Assembly: GCA_025403435.1 (NCBI GenBank)
Contig: CM046345.1
Location: 4,099,052 to 4,163,051, forward strand
Source: Artocarpus heterophyllus
Taxonomy: Eukaryota > Streptophyta > Magnoliopsida > Rosales > Moraceae
Length of the DNA: 64,000 nucleotides
Direction: 5' to 3'
Part shown: positions 48,003-61,835 of the stretch, piece by piece
Layout of the letters: each line of letters starts with the position of its first letter
Position numbering within the stretch: position 1 is the first letter of the stretch
Made by a program: the position numbers and the translations under genes
Notes under the pieces: model-generated
Database searches by the model: none
What the model was told of the DNA's origin: nothing
What the model saw: the letters and a program-made list of their open reading frames with translations, nothing else

Positions 48003-50835
48003 CTAGAGCGCCTCGAATACAACACAGTCGCGTCTCTCCACACTTTCTGTTGGAAGGTTTCTACTTAAATCTGGCGACACATCAGCATCGTTCGGTCCCT
48101 GATCCTTATCCTGACCATCATCGTTGCTGACATGTTCCTCTTCATAGTCACCTTCCTGTCCTGTAGCCTCATCCCAAGCTGGCTTCCTTCCCATTTCTAG
48201 GTCACCAATGGCTTTGCCGATTAGGGGACTAACAAAACCACCACCAACTGTGCGAGGTAGAATAGAAGGATCCTTGGGAACTTTTTTCCTGAAATCGTTC
48301 TTGGATTGAGGAATTCTGCTGCAGAACGTCTCGATAAAGTTTCTAAACACCCCTTTGTTAAACGGATTGACACGCCGTTCGTAACGATATCTGAAGTTCT
48401 CATAAGTTGACTACAAAACCACATCATTCAATTAAATCAGAACTTGATATGTTATGCTGAAGAAAACTTGACGTTAATCAACTAGAAAGAATCCCAAGAA
48501 GTAAGGTGCTCGTACCTGGTTTGTACTGATGAGATACAAATGGAAGAAAGTAAGACCACCCACAAACCAGAATGCGATGAAAGTGTAAGCTATTAGCGCA
48601 ATGGAGGCAGGAGTCTTGATCATTGCTTTCCAGATCGTCGTGTCCTCACTATTCATGATCCTCTTGATGTAGACCCAGCAAAACCCGTGTACATATAAGC
48701 AGAGAAGAGTAGCACAGGAGATGAACATGAAGAAAAAACGGTAATTCCTCTGCACGGAGATCAAAAAGAAAATTTCTATTTAGACACATATTAGTCATGC
48801 ATTGTCACGGAGATGGTAAAAGATCACCCATAAACTACCAATCTACTTGCGATATGCAGTATGCATCATGTCCAAATGGAAAATAAGAACAATAAGGTTT
48901 CCACAAAATAATCATCGGCAAAATGACCCTAATTTAGTTTTAGATATAGCATAATTACTCTTTCAAGTTTGTGTAAATTACCAGTCCAATGCACTGACCA
49001 ACCCAGGGGCAGTGATGGTCGAATTTTTCCACGCAGTTGTTGCATATCGAACAGTGAGAACTGCGGGGAGGCCTATAAAGCATGCAGGTGTCACAGTATT
49101 TTATCCTCACCGTCACACCATTGACATTTACATCCCTATGCCTTGGCAATAGCAACTGCGGAGTTTGACTAGCCCCTGTCTCTGTACTCCCTTCATAGTC
49201 TTCTGGCTCCGGAGGGTGAGCGCTGCGAGGTATTATACCAGGATCTCGTCCTGAGGTTAATATAAGAAGGATCAAATCCTGAAAAACAAAAACTTACTCA
49301 GATACGAGGAAATTTTATCAATTTGTTTTGTAACTTTGGAAAAGCTAAAGGAGAATTCCAGGAGTTTTAAGTGATTTTCCTCGCACAATGCAAATACATG
49401 AACCCAAACAATTTTCCACACATGTTACTAGCAGGGCAAAACTTAGAATTTAACAAGAAGAAGAAGAAAAAAAAAAGAACTTACAAATAATGCCAATGCA
49501 ATAACAATGACCATTATGGATATTCCCCAGTCATGTGGAAAATCATCGATCAGTTTTCCGGCCACAAAGACACAGAAAATTGTGACTGGGGCAGCAATGA
49601 GAAACACAGTTAACAAAATAGATCTTGCATCAGGTCCGAATATGAGCCTTCCACCACAAAGAAACACCTGAAAAAATAAACAGACGACAATGACTTAAAG
49701 CGAGCATCGGAAGATTGTAAACCGGCAATTATACGTACTACTTCCAAAAAGATAAGGCTCTTAGCGGTAATCACAACTACTAATTCTTCAAACTGTTCAT
49801 AATAGGAGGGAAAACCATTTCCATAGGTGAAAAAATATCAGCACAAGTATTCAGCTGCATGGACCATAAGCGGAAAAGGGCAAGTTTCTTTTCTACTCAA
49901 GTTAATTACAATAGTTCCGAAATTTCAGTGTCCAAACATATTGGTTAAAAAAGAATCTGCAAAAGCAAGCTGATTTTGCTTCTAAACTCAAAGTAGTAGA
50001 TATGGTTCAGCTTATGTGCAAAGAAAACAAAAATTTTCAGAACAGAAAAGACTTCTTTCAAAATATGTACACTTAAGAAGAAACGAGAAAAAAAAATGTT
50101 TGGGAGTCAATAAACAATAAACATAATGTGGAAAATGCACCAGACAAAAATCAGAACACCAAGGACATTGCTCAAGTGGAAAATTGAAAATAAGAATGAT
50201 CAGGCAAGTGTTAAAACCAATAATTCAAGCTAAATTCAGTCAAAAAAGGACCAAAAATAGTTGCAGCTACAACTCTATTCCTCAAAATCGAACTGGTAAC
50301 ACCAAAAAATAGAAGCTGAATTACTCATAACTAAAAATGCAAAATCACTCAATTTTAACACCCAAATACAGCAGCTTATCAATTGAAACATCTACCACAT
50401 AATAAAAAGCTCCAATCTTTCTCGGCCTGAACAGAAACCAGATTCCCAAAAGCCAAAATAAAAAAGAACCCTTTTGAATTTTAAGCAAAAGGGTTATAAA
50501 AGATCCACATAATTCCACACAATCAACAAAACCAAGCATCAGATTCAGCAAACCCAGATGAAAAAAAATGAAAATCCAAAACACAAACACAGACACACAC
50601 AAAGAAAGCTGAATTTAGAAACAAATCCAGAAAGACAAACCAAAAAGAAGAACAAAAAGAACGAGCTTTTGAATTAAAGAAAGGCAAAAAAAAAAGTTAC
50701 ATTGCTGCCTTTCCAAGCCTTGTAAGTTCTGAGCATCACCGTCCCGTCGGCGGCTCCGGCAGCCGCCGTAGCCGTAGCCGCCGCCGCCGCCGACTCTGAA
50801 CCCCGAGGATGCTGGTGACGTGGCGCCGCATTCAT
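48003..50835 (-). CDS. DHHC-type protein S-acyltransferase, C-terminal tail frameshifted
   Basis: Five exons, 50835-50701, 49667-49485, 49278-48982, 48749-48516 and 48410-48003, all in phase, give 418 residues. The enzyme transfers palmitate to Cys of membrane-associated proteins. Features in order: Ala/Thr-rich cytosolic N-terminus; two membrane segments (about 61-84 and 92-114); DPG motif (118-120); Cys-rich domain from 168 with DHHC at 193-196 ([12 protein letters not shown]); two more membrane segments in exon 4; and a TTxE-type motif, here STYE (284-287). All residues needed for catalysis are present. The frame ends VVFEAL, but the family tail [11 protein letters not shown]...SPEILALASG lies just beyond in another phase and stops at 47861. 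About 50 residues of regulatory tail seem lost through a one-base shift between 48015 and 48050, or there is an assembly error. Confidence 0.9.
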
Positions 50836-50960
50836 CCTCTCTGTCTCTCCCCCTCTCTCTTCCTCTTTCTCTTACCCTTTCTCTCTCTAAAAATGGAAAA
50901 AAATGCAAAGTAAAAAAAAGTCAAAAGCGAGGCAGCGCTTATAAAAGAGAAAGCATGAAG

Positions 50961-50961
50961 A

Positions 50962-50998
<37 letters not shown>

Positions 50999-51000
50999 GG
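50961..51000. repeat. GA/CT microsatellite in the 5' region of the S-acyltransferase gene
   Basis: A nearly pure GA run of ~40 bases; on the gene's strand it is a CT-rich pyrimidine patch about 130 bases upstream of the ATG, typical of plant 5' UTRs and core promoters. Confidence 0.8.
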
Positions 51001-52060
51001 AATATATGGGATTGTAGTTTGACTTTCTAAATTGCCTAATATTGAATATCCCACTTAGAAAATACTCTCAATTTCCCCTATTATTCTTCATAATTCTGTT
51101 CTAATGTCCCAAGATTATATTAGATTAGATTAACATAATTATTATTATAATTGAATAATAATAATATTATTATTAGTAATTATTTTGGCGTAGACTGGGA
51201 CTTACTTCATTACACGGTGTCAACGCCCGGCAACTGCCAGATGACGTGGCAAATGTTCACTGGTTGGGAAGTTGTCAACTGCCACCAGATCAATGTGCTT
51301 CATACTAAATTTTTTGGGTGACGTAACATATGACACTTTTTTTTATGACATTACATCATGTGAAATGTGACGTTGGATTGTTGGGTATAGAGCTTGGAAA
51401 AACTTGTTTGTAGATGATTACAAGGTTAACGTTATAATGTAAAATTTTTATATTTTATAATATTTTTTAAAAAAATTATATTATAAAATTTTTATATACT
51501 ATAATTTTTAATTTAAAAAGTTTTAATTCTATCATATTTTTTAGATATTTTATACATCTTGAAAAGTTTAAGATAGGATAAAAAAAGGAAGTATATGTAG
51601 TAGTAATTGTGATTTTTACTATTTGAATGTATTTTTTTAAAAGGAAATTTGAAAGGTGTATAGAAGGTCTTGGTTCAAATCATAATTTGCGGCACAAAAT
51701 AATTTTCATATAGTGTTTTTTTTTCATAAAATTTAAATTATTATAGTATTTTTTAATTTAAACCATTGGTTCAAACTATGCTTTAAAAACTCTATGCGTT
51801 TCAAAACGGAAATTACAAGCACTAATATTGATGCAAATAATTTCAAGACATAGAAAAACTAGATCACGAACATAAACCCAATCCAAAAATCATTTCAATT
51901 AGACGTAAACATGTGCCAAGTTTCAATAAGAAAAAAGCGAACAAGTATACCAAATTCAAGCATATAAATAGTTCTTTAAACAATACATATGCAATGGATG
52001 AAAATTTCTAATTGGTCGATATCAAAAGATCTGTTATATTAAGACCACTGGCCCACTACA
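51001..52060. other. Upstream intergenic region of the S-acyltransferase gene
   Basis: Contains ATGACGTGGC (51241-51250), a bZIP-type ACGT-core site about 410 bases upstream of the ATG, and further TGACG words near 51319 and 51370. A long imperfect AT palindrome lies at 51431-51510. No gene is seen. Confidence 0.4.
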
Positions 52061-52676
52061 TTGCATATTAGGGCCGGCAATACAGGTTGCGACACGACGA
52101 TACGACACGAATCCGACACGTTTTTTTTTGGGTTAGTGTCGAAAAATTTGACCACATGTCATTTTAGTGTTGACCCGAAACTGACCAGTCAAAAAAAGAG
52201 CCGTGTTCGGGTCAACCTGTCTGACACTAAAATGACCCGTTTCTAACCCGTATTTAATTAATTAACTTTTAAAAAATTAATATTATTTCATATATAATAT
52301 AAGCTCTTAAAATATCAAACCCTACCTTTCTTATCACTTATCTTCTTGTTGAAGTGGTATGAAACTCTTCTAATTTTATCTTTTTAAAATATTATATATA
52401 TTAATGTAGGCAGGTTAGAGGCGGGTTGCGGGTCATAATCGGATTACGGGTCAAAATCGGGTCACGGGTTATTATTTTTTGACACTATGCATAAGAAACG
52501 GATTGACACGGGTCGTGTTCGTGTCAACCCGTGTCAAAACGGGTCGGGTTAGTGTTGAGAATTCTCAACCCGTTCGTGTAACGGGTCGGGTTAGTGTCGA
52601 CCTAATTTTGTAAAAATTAACTCCAATCCAACACGAACCCGACCCATCAACCCGTTTTGCCACCCCTATTGCATAT
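52061..52676. mobile_element. 600-bp hAT-type MITE with perfect 8-bp TSD
   Basis: The element is 52069-52668 and is flanked by TTGCATAT at 52061-52068 and 52669-52676. Its ends, TAGGGCCGGCAATACAGG and (complement of the right end) TAGGGGTGGCAAAACGGG, are imperfect inverted repeats. The right half is dense in GGGTCGGGTT/CGTGTC words. No transposase frame. The 8-bp duplication and AGGG..GGCAA ends place it in hAT. Confidence 0.85.
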
Positions 52677-53301
52677 GAACAACCCACTCCTTTAAACGAC
52701 AAAGCTCAATCCATTCAAGAGCACTTAAATGGTCACCACCCTCAATAATCTCTCATGGTCCAAAGATACCACTGTTGGGTTTGAAATTCTGGTGGCTACC
52801 GCAGAGGCGCCATGGAACTCTGGCCGTTTGGGACCAAGAAAGGGAACAACGCAAAAGAAGAGGAAGGGTACGAGAGGAGGAAAAAACCCTAGGAGGGGGA
52901 ACAACACGATTTGTACGTATTGTTATTTTAGTCACTGCATTAAATTTTTCAAATGTTTGATCTAAATGGGAGTGTTATGTCTCGGCTTTAAGTTTTTGAT
53001 ATTGACACTTATAGAATAGATTGTTTAACGGTTAAAATAGCATTTCCTATCAACAATGAAAAGAAAGTTCTTACGGTAGTACTTTCTTAAAAAAAAAAAA
53101 AAAATCAACATGGCTTTAATCTAGACCGTCACAATTGTATTAGATTTTGTTAGTTTTGCAAGAAAAAAGCTTAATTCTAACCCGTCATATTTATTGGATT
53201 TTCTAACCTTTTTTGTGAGTTTTTTATTATTTTTTTGTTCTAGCATGAGATTTGGCAGATCTAACCTTCAAAAATAACGTCACTATTACCTACATTTAAA
53301 G

Positions 53302-53459
53302 CGTGTTTGGCGTAGGATGGTCTACACCATTATCTCAATTATGAACAGTGTAATGCTTTCGCGTGTTACAGAAAAAAGAAAAAAGTTATTACAGTGTAAA
53401 TCTCTCACATTCTACAATAAAAAACAGTTTTAACCAATGGTTCCTAGATGCCAAACACG
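53302..53459. mobile_element. Short MITE (158 bp) with inverted ends
   Basis: The left end CGTGTTTGGCGTAGGATGG and the complement of the right end CGTGTTTGGCATCTAGGAA share CGTGTTTGGC. The interior includes the TTACAGTGTAAA...TCTCACATTCTACAATAA core seen in other small palindromes of the window. I could not identify a clear target duplication. Confidence 0.55.
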
Positions 53460-55359
53460 TTTTTTTAAATATCTCTCTCTCATTAAAATTTTATATCTAT
53501 TGTTTACTTTTGCCATATTCTAAATTGAACTCCGGCGCACTTTACTTCTTTTATTTATTTCTTGGGTCTTTTCTTCTATGTGTTTATGTGTTTGTACTGA
53601 TAGTTTATACTTTCAAACTACTGTATTTTATCAAAATCATGGCTGAAATACAATTACATAGGCTTAAAAGTGGCATCCACACAAAAAATTGCTTTCTTTT
53701 TTAATTGCTTTTTTCTTGTTTCCGACAAAGCAGTCAGGCATGACTGGTTCCTCAAACATGGGCTAAACCATGCCACAAAGAATGTTTGCTGACGTGTCTA
53801 CGTCTTACTGGACATATGTTTGCCAAGGAGAAAATTTGAGAATGTTCTCTTTTTGTTTCTGGATTTAACTATGCGGCCCATTGGGCTGTGAGATCGAGAT
53901 TGGTTTCACATGGAAGACATGTAAGGAAAATGTCATGGCGCCAAGTTGCTTACCAATTGTATTTTAACACAAACTCTGACAAGTCAATTCCCACATTATT
54001 TGATATTGAAAATTTGATAAATAATTTTGTATAGAGCATTATTCTAAGTAAAAAAAGGTGAGTGGAATTGTACCTTGTGTCTATCCCCTCTATATTTTAT
54101 AGTTAGGCTCCTCATTCATATGGGACATTTTCTAGGTCAGCCTTTTACTTTTCTCTCCTTGATTTGGTCTGTTCATGGGAAGAGGGAGGCGCATACATGA
54201 AAAGGACTCATCAAGCATAGTAACCAAAAAAAAAAAAAATTGATATTGCTAATTTACCCTAAGTGTTTGTTTAGTAGAGGAAAACTAAAATGAGAGAGGG
54301 CTGAGAGGATGAAACTAACTCACGTGTCCTCCTAATAATATTATGTAATGTAAATTAAAATGTCATGTCAATTAAAATATTATGTCATTAATTACATCGG
54401 TTAAAATATTTTAATTGATGTAGTATAATATTATTGAGAGACATGAAAAAGAACAGGAAAATGGACTTATATTTATAAGCTAAATCTTGAGAGGATTAGT
54501 GGAAGGATTTTAATATCCATGATTGTTTAGTACAAGATAAAAAAACAAGGATTATGTAGGAGATTTTCTTTACCTAATTTTAGGTCATACTTGGTAAGAA
54601 GAAAAAAAAAGACACAAGTTAGGTGAGGACAATAGATAGAAACAAGATGACCTTTCTCTTAATATGTTCAGTATTGATTCTCTTCTTTAACATATGCATA
54701 TTTAGAAAGATTAAAATAAGAATCATGAGAACCAAAATCTGTCTACTAATCCCTTCACGCCTCTCTCTCCTTCAACTTTTTCCTCCTACGAAACAACCTC
54801 CTATGGAGAAATTAGAGGGTAGAATCTATACCAATTAAACACAACAAAAGAAATGTTGTCTTATTCCTCTCTATTTCTGTCACCTAAATAATATGTATCT
54901 CTCTCTTTTTTTCTTTTCTTTTTTTATCCCTTTCCCTCCTTCCAAACATAGCATAATTTATGCTAAGTGGCATATAATCAATGTTCTACTTTAAAAAACT
55001 TAAATCATAGTTAACAAGAATGAAAGTTCGAACAAATTGTTGGAGTCTTACGCGAGATAATAGAAGGAAGATGGGTAGGCACTAGAAAGAGGTAAGATAA
55101 TAAAAATGAGCAATTGGAGAACTATGAAACTTGTGTCAGAAAAGGTCAAAAACTATTATTTTAAGTTGAGTCATTATTGAATCACAAGGGTATTCAGTCT
55201 CACAAAGAAAGGAAATAAAAAAGAGAGAGCCACGACAACCAAAAGGAAACTCAAACGTTGGTTCTTGCTTGGACGCAGAACTGGGCCCTACTTATTTCCC
55301 TGTGCCTAATCTGCAGAAGCCCAATAATTTGAAGTATAAATGTTAAAAAATTATGAATG

Positions 55360-55365
55360 AAAAAA
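55360..55365 (-). terminator. RNA polymerase III terminator of tRNA-Gln
   Basis: Six A on the plus strand, i.e. a T6 run one base past the tRNA 3' end on its own strand. Confidence 0.75.
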
Positions 55366-55366
55366 T

Positions 55367-55438
55367 AGGTCCTACCGGGAGTCGAACCCAGGTCGCTGGA
55401 TTCAAAGTCCAGAGTGCTAACCACTACACCATAGAACC
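55367..55438 (-). tRNA. tRNA-Gln (anticodon UUG)
   Basis: 72 bases on the minus strand with a complete cloverleaf. The acceptor stem GGTTCTA pairs with TAGGACC (one U·G), the D arm is AGTGGTTAGCACT-like, the anticodon stem CTGGA/TCCAG encloses loop CTTTGAA, and the T arm carries the GGTTCGAC B-box. TTTGAA gives anticodon TTG, which reads CAA (Gln). U is the discriminator base. No intron. It matches the standard plant nuclear tRNA-Gln apart from one T-stem U·G pair. Confidence 0.96.
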
Positions 55439-58400
55439 TTCCTGACCAAAGGCGTTCTCAAATTATTTAATTATTAAAGCTTACGCTCTCCTTTCCCCTT
55501 TTTTCGCCGGTTGCTATTTGCTAATATTTGCATTATGCAACATTTTTGCAGTGAATGTGGGGAGATGTCTGAGGTTTTTGGAGGCATTGCTTTGTATCAC
55601 TTAGTTAAAAAATATTGTAACATGTAAGAGTTTTATACTTTACCTTATTTTTGTTTGTTATATTAAGAGTTTTACAATGTTTGGGTTGAAACCAATTTGC
55701 TTAAACAAATACGTCAAACACTTTTTGTAATTGGTCTGAAACAAGAACTCAAAGTCATCATTAAAGGAAAAAATAGGGACTAATTTCTTACCTCAATAAC
55801 CATGAACATAAAATGTATTTTTGGCAAAAATGTCAAAACTTTCTTAGCTCGTGCTTGAAGTCTTGATTTATAAATATACATGGTTCAAATGGAAATAAAT
55901 AGATATGAGTGCATAAAATGTCTTGCATACATGCTAATTTGATTTTTGTAGATGTTGGATCCACAATTAATTCAAATCGGGTTAGAATTATAATTGTTAA
56001 TTTTATTAGAATAATTTGGGCCTTCAAATCACTATTATTAGGCCTTACCAAGTTTCATAAACACAATTAGCAAGCAGAAAATAATGAAATTAGATCAATG
56101 AGATAGAAATAAAGAAATAAATGTAGAAAAATAAAGATACCAAACACCAGATTTAGAGTGGTTTACTTTGTACACAGAGCTACGTCCATTGTTGTTCTTC
56201 ACTATGATATGAGCTGGGTAGAAAATTATTGAGACTTGTAAAATGGAGAGTTTGCATATGGGTTCAAAATCTTTCAAATGGTACCTATGACTCGTATTTA
56301 TAGAGGGTCTCTTCGTGATCGTGGGCTTCAATTAGGCTGAGAAGGTAGGCTTGTTAGAAATTAGGACAGTGGGACACATGTCAGCTTCTCATTGGGCTAA
56401 AATCTCAAACCATAACCCTACGTTCTCCTTTGTGATCTAGTGGTTGCCTCCCCATATCTGTTGAACCCGAATCCATTTTGTCGACCCCAACGAACTAACA
56501 CTTGGAAGATTCTCAATGGTAGACAGCACGCCAAACCTAGAACGACCAGCCTTTTTGGGCCATCACTTAGCTTTGTTTAAACATCATTTATTAAATTTAT
56601 TATTACTTGCTAGGAAGAAAATACTAGGTAAATTTTTTTCGTAAAACATTCTTAAAACTGTTGCGACTTTGTTGTAATACAAATTAAGACGTAGCTCAAA
56701 ACTTGACTTTTAAAATCATTCAAAACATTTATTTAAACTCCTTAAGAAAACAATTGCTTTCTTAAAATTTTTTTAATAAATCTTTTCAAACAAGAAAAGC
56801 TTTTTGTTAAAATAGCAGAAACTTTTCTTTCTTAACACAACAGAAAACTACCGTAGTGATATCCATACACAACCATTGCATCTGTCACCACAACACTGAG
56901 CTCTTCAACAAGTCTTATTGGTCTTCTATAGAAGTATCTACATCATGAAGAAACTTGTATTGAGCTTTTGCTCAGCAAGTTTAAACTTATCTCACAAAAC
57001 ATTAAATCTTTCTTCTTAAAATCTTTCTCAGTAAAAATATCTTTCTTGAAACATTTATTGTACACAGTTTCATGAAATATCTTTTGTAAAACATTTCCAT
57101 AAAATGTTTTCTAAAAAAATGTTTTTTCATAAAACATTTTTCTCAGAAACATTTCGTAAAAAAATGCAAGCAACATCACAATGCATGATTCTATTTATGC
57201 TTAATTACGAACTTCTTATCATCATTTTTATCTTACTTGAACTATGGGCCAAAGTGTATGTACCAATTGCGTTTGATAATCGAACACAGATCCCATAACA
57301 TAACTTATCATGAATCTCCCCTTAGGTCGGGAGATTAGTACGACACTTTCTTATCTTAACTTTAAGGTTATATTAACAATCTTGTAATCTTAGTAACCAT
57401 AATGCGTGACATAACTTAATGAAGACTTTGCTAAGGGGAGTTTTTTTGAATTAGTCGTTTTGAGGTCTGTTTTGCCCTTTTAAGGGAAATGACCATTTTG
57501 CTCTTGACGAGTCTTAGAAAACTTTCGAAACCTATTTTAAACAAAACTTACATTATTTTGCTATTCGATCTCGAAACATTGAGTAAAAACAAAACATTAG
57601 CTTTCTTTTCATGTGAAAAGATCTGCTTTAGTATAACTTTATAGTTTTTTAACCCATAATACACAAATCTTGACGATTTCGTACTTGGCATGTTTTTCCC
57701 AAAAATTCCCAAATTCTTTTGGGCTTTCATACATAAGATTACTTGCTACTCTAGCTGTACAAAAAACTAGCTTTGCATATTGAAAAATATAGTTTCACAT
57801 GGTTTTATAGTTTAGGCCTGAAACACAAAATCTTAACGTGTTTGCCCTCAAAACCAAAAATCACCACTTTATACTAAAATGTCCAGTTTTTCATAAGAAT
57901 TAAAACTTATAAAAGCTTCTTGGCTAAAATTAAACAATTTCAAAATGTTTTCTTTATTTAACCATTATGAAATTTTATGGTTAAAACTCACAAAATTCAT
58001 AACTCACAGACTGTATGGAATTTTTATGAACTGTCTTATAACCTCAATTGTTTTGATGAGTCTATAACTTTTGTGTTTTAACTTTTCTGAAATTTGAACT
58101 GCATAGTGGGGTTTTTGGCTGTTTTTTCAAACCTGTCGAGTTTGAAATAATCTTTTCAATTTAGTCCTTTTGGATTTTTACAAAATTTTGTGTAATAAAA
58201 GTTGTTACCCTTATTGTTTTGGACAGACCTAGTATTTTTCCCAGAAATTAGGTTGCCTCGAAGTTCAATACAATCATTATTTTTGGTAAAGGCATTAAAA
58301 CTTTGTTTTAAAGTGAAGTTTTTAAAACTAGGTTTTAGGTACATAAAACCCTAGTCTTTACTCATCAAACATCATCATCGTGCACATAACAAACTATATT

Positions 58401-60050
58401 ATCATGCCATATTATCCTTTTAACACGTCACAGCTCATATTTAAGTAAGTACATACTAAACTCTATGGAAAACAACAAACTTTAGAGTAAAAGGGCAAAG
58501 CTTTTACCAATATTTTTGCAAGCTTTATGATTCTTCACAAAAGGCTCGAGTTTGACTAAACTTCCTTGACATGATTCATGGCAAAACCCCCTATTAAAAC
58601 CATCAAATTTTCAAGAGAAAACAACAAAAATTTGCATGAAAAAAAGTTTAGATTTTACCTTTGAAAAGTTGCTAATCTTGAGTCAAAACCCTTTAACTTG
58701 CTTTAGAACTTCATTAGAAGATGTATTCTTGAGAAAATTTTTGGGAAAGAGCTAGAGGGGCTGTCGGTTTTTGGTTGTGGGAGAAAAAGAGTGTTTCTTC
58801 AATTTTTTTTTTCCATGACAATGATGATGACAATGTGTGATCTTTTCCAAACGAGCACCTAAGCTTGTGATGACTCACCATAAGGACCAAAATGAAAAGA
58901 AAGTTGGCCCAAAAAATATGGCCCAAAACCGGATCCACCATGTGAAGGAAAAGGTGACCAATTCTCTACCTTTTGGGTGGCATTTTGGTGGGTCTCACAA
59001 CCTTTTACACAATGTAAATTTATACCACACTGTATTTTTAGTATACTGTTAGTGTAAAATTATGAAGATATTTACTTTTATAGTCTAAAATTGCATTGAC
59101 TGACTTTATACCTATATTGACTAATTTCCAACATAGTATTTTATCTATCTATGCTTGTATTTTTTCTATATATTTATACCATACTGTGTATTATTCTCTT
59201 TTGTGTATCATTTTACACTATATTTCAACAACTGTTGGACTGTAGACATAAAAATCTTTATAGTTTACTTGACTAGTTAACAGAAAATTTCTATACTATA
59301 TAAAAATATGGGATGATTTTCTATTTTAATTAACATATTTTTTTCTTTTATTAATTTATAGCACAAAATTATAATTAATGTGATATAAACTTCACCTTAA
59401 GAGTATTTCACAAAATTTTTTTTGAAGATTTAAACTCATAAAATTTGTATATTAAAAAATACTCTGAATTGTATAAAAAAAATATTTACATTTTATCGTA
59501 ATTATACAAAATATGATTTATTAAGGAAAATTCATTGTTTAAGTTTGAATTAATTCCATATTTAAATTAATTAATTCCAAGCAAACCGGATATAAAGACT
59601 CTAATTGATCCAAAAATCATCAAACCAATCGAGCCAACCAGTTGATTGAACAACGGACTGGCGAACCAAATAACATCAGTCTAGCCCAAATAAATCACTC
59701 TTATGGGCTTGAATCGTTCTATCCATGAATTGGGCTATCTAAGTTGGGCCTTTGATCCATGATTTAGACCTGACCAAGTTATACCCTAATAATATTTTTA
59801 CTTTATTATTTATTTCTTGGATGCTATTTTATTTTATTTTGTTTTATTTTTTTTTAGGATACTTGGAAGCTAGCTTCGGTTACCGCTATAAGTTGTTAGG
59901 CATACAACCAAGTACATTATGATTTCACCAAAAAAAAGTACATTAAGGTCACAAATTTAGCCAACAGATCTACTATCTTTCTATTTTGTTTAGGGAAAAA
60001 GAAGATTTCATTCCATCAACAAACATTACAAACAATCAAGATTGACTCTG

Positions 60051-60052
<2 letters not shown>

Positions 60053-60103
<51 letters not shown>
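60053..60103. repeat. (AT)n microsatellite, ~51 bases
   Basis: An uninterrupted AT dinucleotide run, the longest in the window. Confidence 0.97.
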
Positions 60104-60106
<3 letters not shown>

Positions 60107-61835
60107 CATAACCCTCAATAGAGATCCGTGCCACCAGTACAAACAAGTCGATGCTTATAAGAAATACTATCTGTCAAAAGCCCGAAATGGGAGTACCTCC
60201 ACACAACAAGAACGAGCCCAAAGTATGCTCTTTTTTAAACCCTCTACAATTGATGGAACTCACCAATACTACAAACACATCACAAAAAGCGAACTCTTAC
60301 ATGATAAAAAAAATCCGGAAGATAGAGACACTATCTTCATTGTTAGAAAAAGGCTAAAACAGCTACAAAAACCAACAACAAGTAGGCAACAAGCCAAACA
60401 CGCCTTCATAGAAAAGACTACAACAACAATGGGCGAGAGGACTCGACCTCATGTGCAAAACGAAAGGCGACACGCCTACCACTGCAACACCAGAGACGAA
60501 CAAAGAGAGAGCTGTGAAGGGCACAGCCACGTCGAGGAGTAGAAATTAATACGTTTACACCCATTTTTGATACTAAGTATATACTTATAAGGGTTTAGAG
60601 TATAAAGCCTTGAAACCCAACAAAAAAGAGTAAATACAACAAATTATATTAACAGTTGGATACATCCAAATGCCTTACTTTTTCAATAATTATATATTTG
60701 AATGAAATTTAGTAAGCATCACCGGTTCAACTTTAGGTGTCTTAAATAGTATCTAATTAATCACGTTATATTATATTATTAAATAGATACTAACATAATA
60801 AAAGCATGAAAAAATTAGTTCAAACATTTCAATATTTTTTAAATTACATGGCGGAATATAAATAATTAAACAGCCTTTGTCACACCAAAATTAGAGAATA
60901 TACGAGTTCATATTCATGCGTGCCTTCTCAATCTGATGACTCGATATTTATAACCTTAACCCCGACAACTTATACATACTAATTGATTACTTGCAATTAA
61001 AGTCTAAAGCCTTTAAGCAAACAGCAGTTTAATTACACCAAACCATGCCGTTAATATCATGAGCAGCAAGTTGATTTGTTAAGTACCTCTTTTATTGTGT
61101 ATGAATTATAAACTCCTATATATATTATAGATATATTATTTGATATATATTTAGTAAATATTGATCAAATGAAAGGAACGTACAACAGTGTCAGAGCTAC
61201 CCTTCAACTTTAATGGATGCGTATTTTTTTTTTAACATAAATAACTAGAAAAAGAAACAAAAAATCAAATTATAATATTTTTCAAGAACTACCAAATATA
61301 TATAGAGATTTTACTATATGAACAAAAATCACTACCAATAGGGTTTTGTCTTGAAATATTGAATTTGTATAAAAAAAATTATTGTTTTGCATACTTTTTA
61401 CTTTAATCTAATTTTGATTAAATTGATAAGGATACTCACCGTAGAATGTTTTTTTCATCTTTAAACGTTACATTTTGAGGTTATAAAAAATTAATATCTT
61501 ATATTTTACAATTTATCATATTTATCCTTTTAAATTTTAAACTTAATTATACTTCATTCTTATATTTCATCAGTTATCTCAATTTTGAAAAAGATTTAAA
61601 CGCTCTTAGTAAACTAAAAGAATAAAGAAAAAATTGCAAAATATTAGGATATTTTGGATCTTTTTCATAGTCAAAAATTAAGTTTCAACTTTGAAATGTG
61701 AAGGTGTCAACTTAATACAATTTATAATATAAGGTATAGGTTTTTTAGAACCTTAAAATGTAGGGTATAATAAAAACCTCACGTATATAAATCAAAGCAC
61801 ATTACAATAGCTCATGAGTAAAAGGAATAAAGTTG

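Larger units (their letters stand above)
52677..55366. other. Intergenic region, no gene supported
   Basis: AT-rich. Holds the small inverted-repeat element at 53302-53459 and poly-A/T runs. The 60-113-codon frames here have low-complexity or unrecognised content. Confidence 0.5.

Noticed and set aside
52725..52965. Several overlapping 60-78-codon frames next to the hAT element
   Set aside because: Both strands open at once, with no motif.
55953..56500. Possible solo LTR (TGTT...AACA, 548 bases)
   Set aside because: The flanking five bases (GTAGA and CTTGG) do not match, so the boundaries are unsupported.
60151..60542. Two overlapping frames of 68 and 105 codons
   Set aside because: Hydrophilic, unrecognised, next to a long AT repeat; could be the decayed end of a retroelement but I cannot show it.
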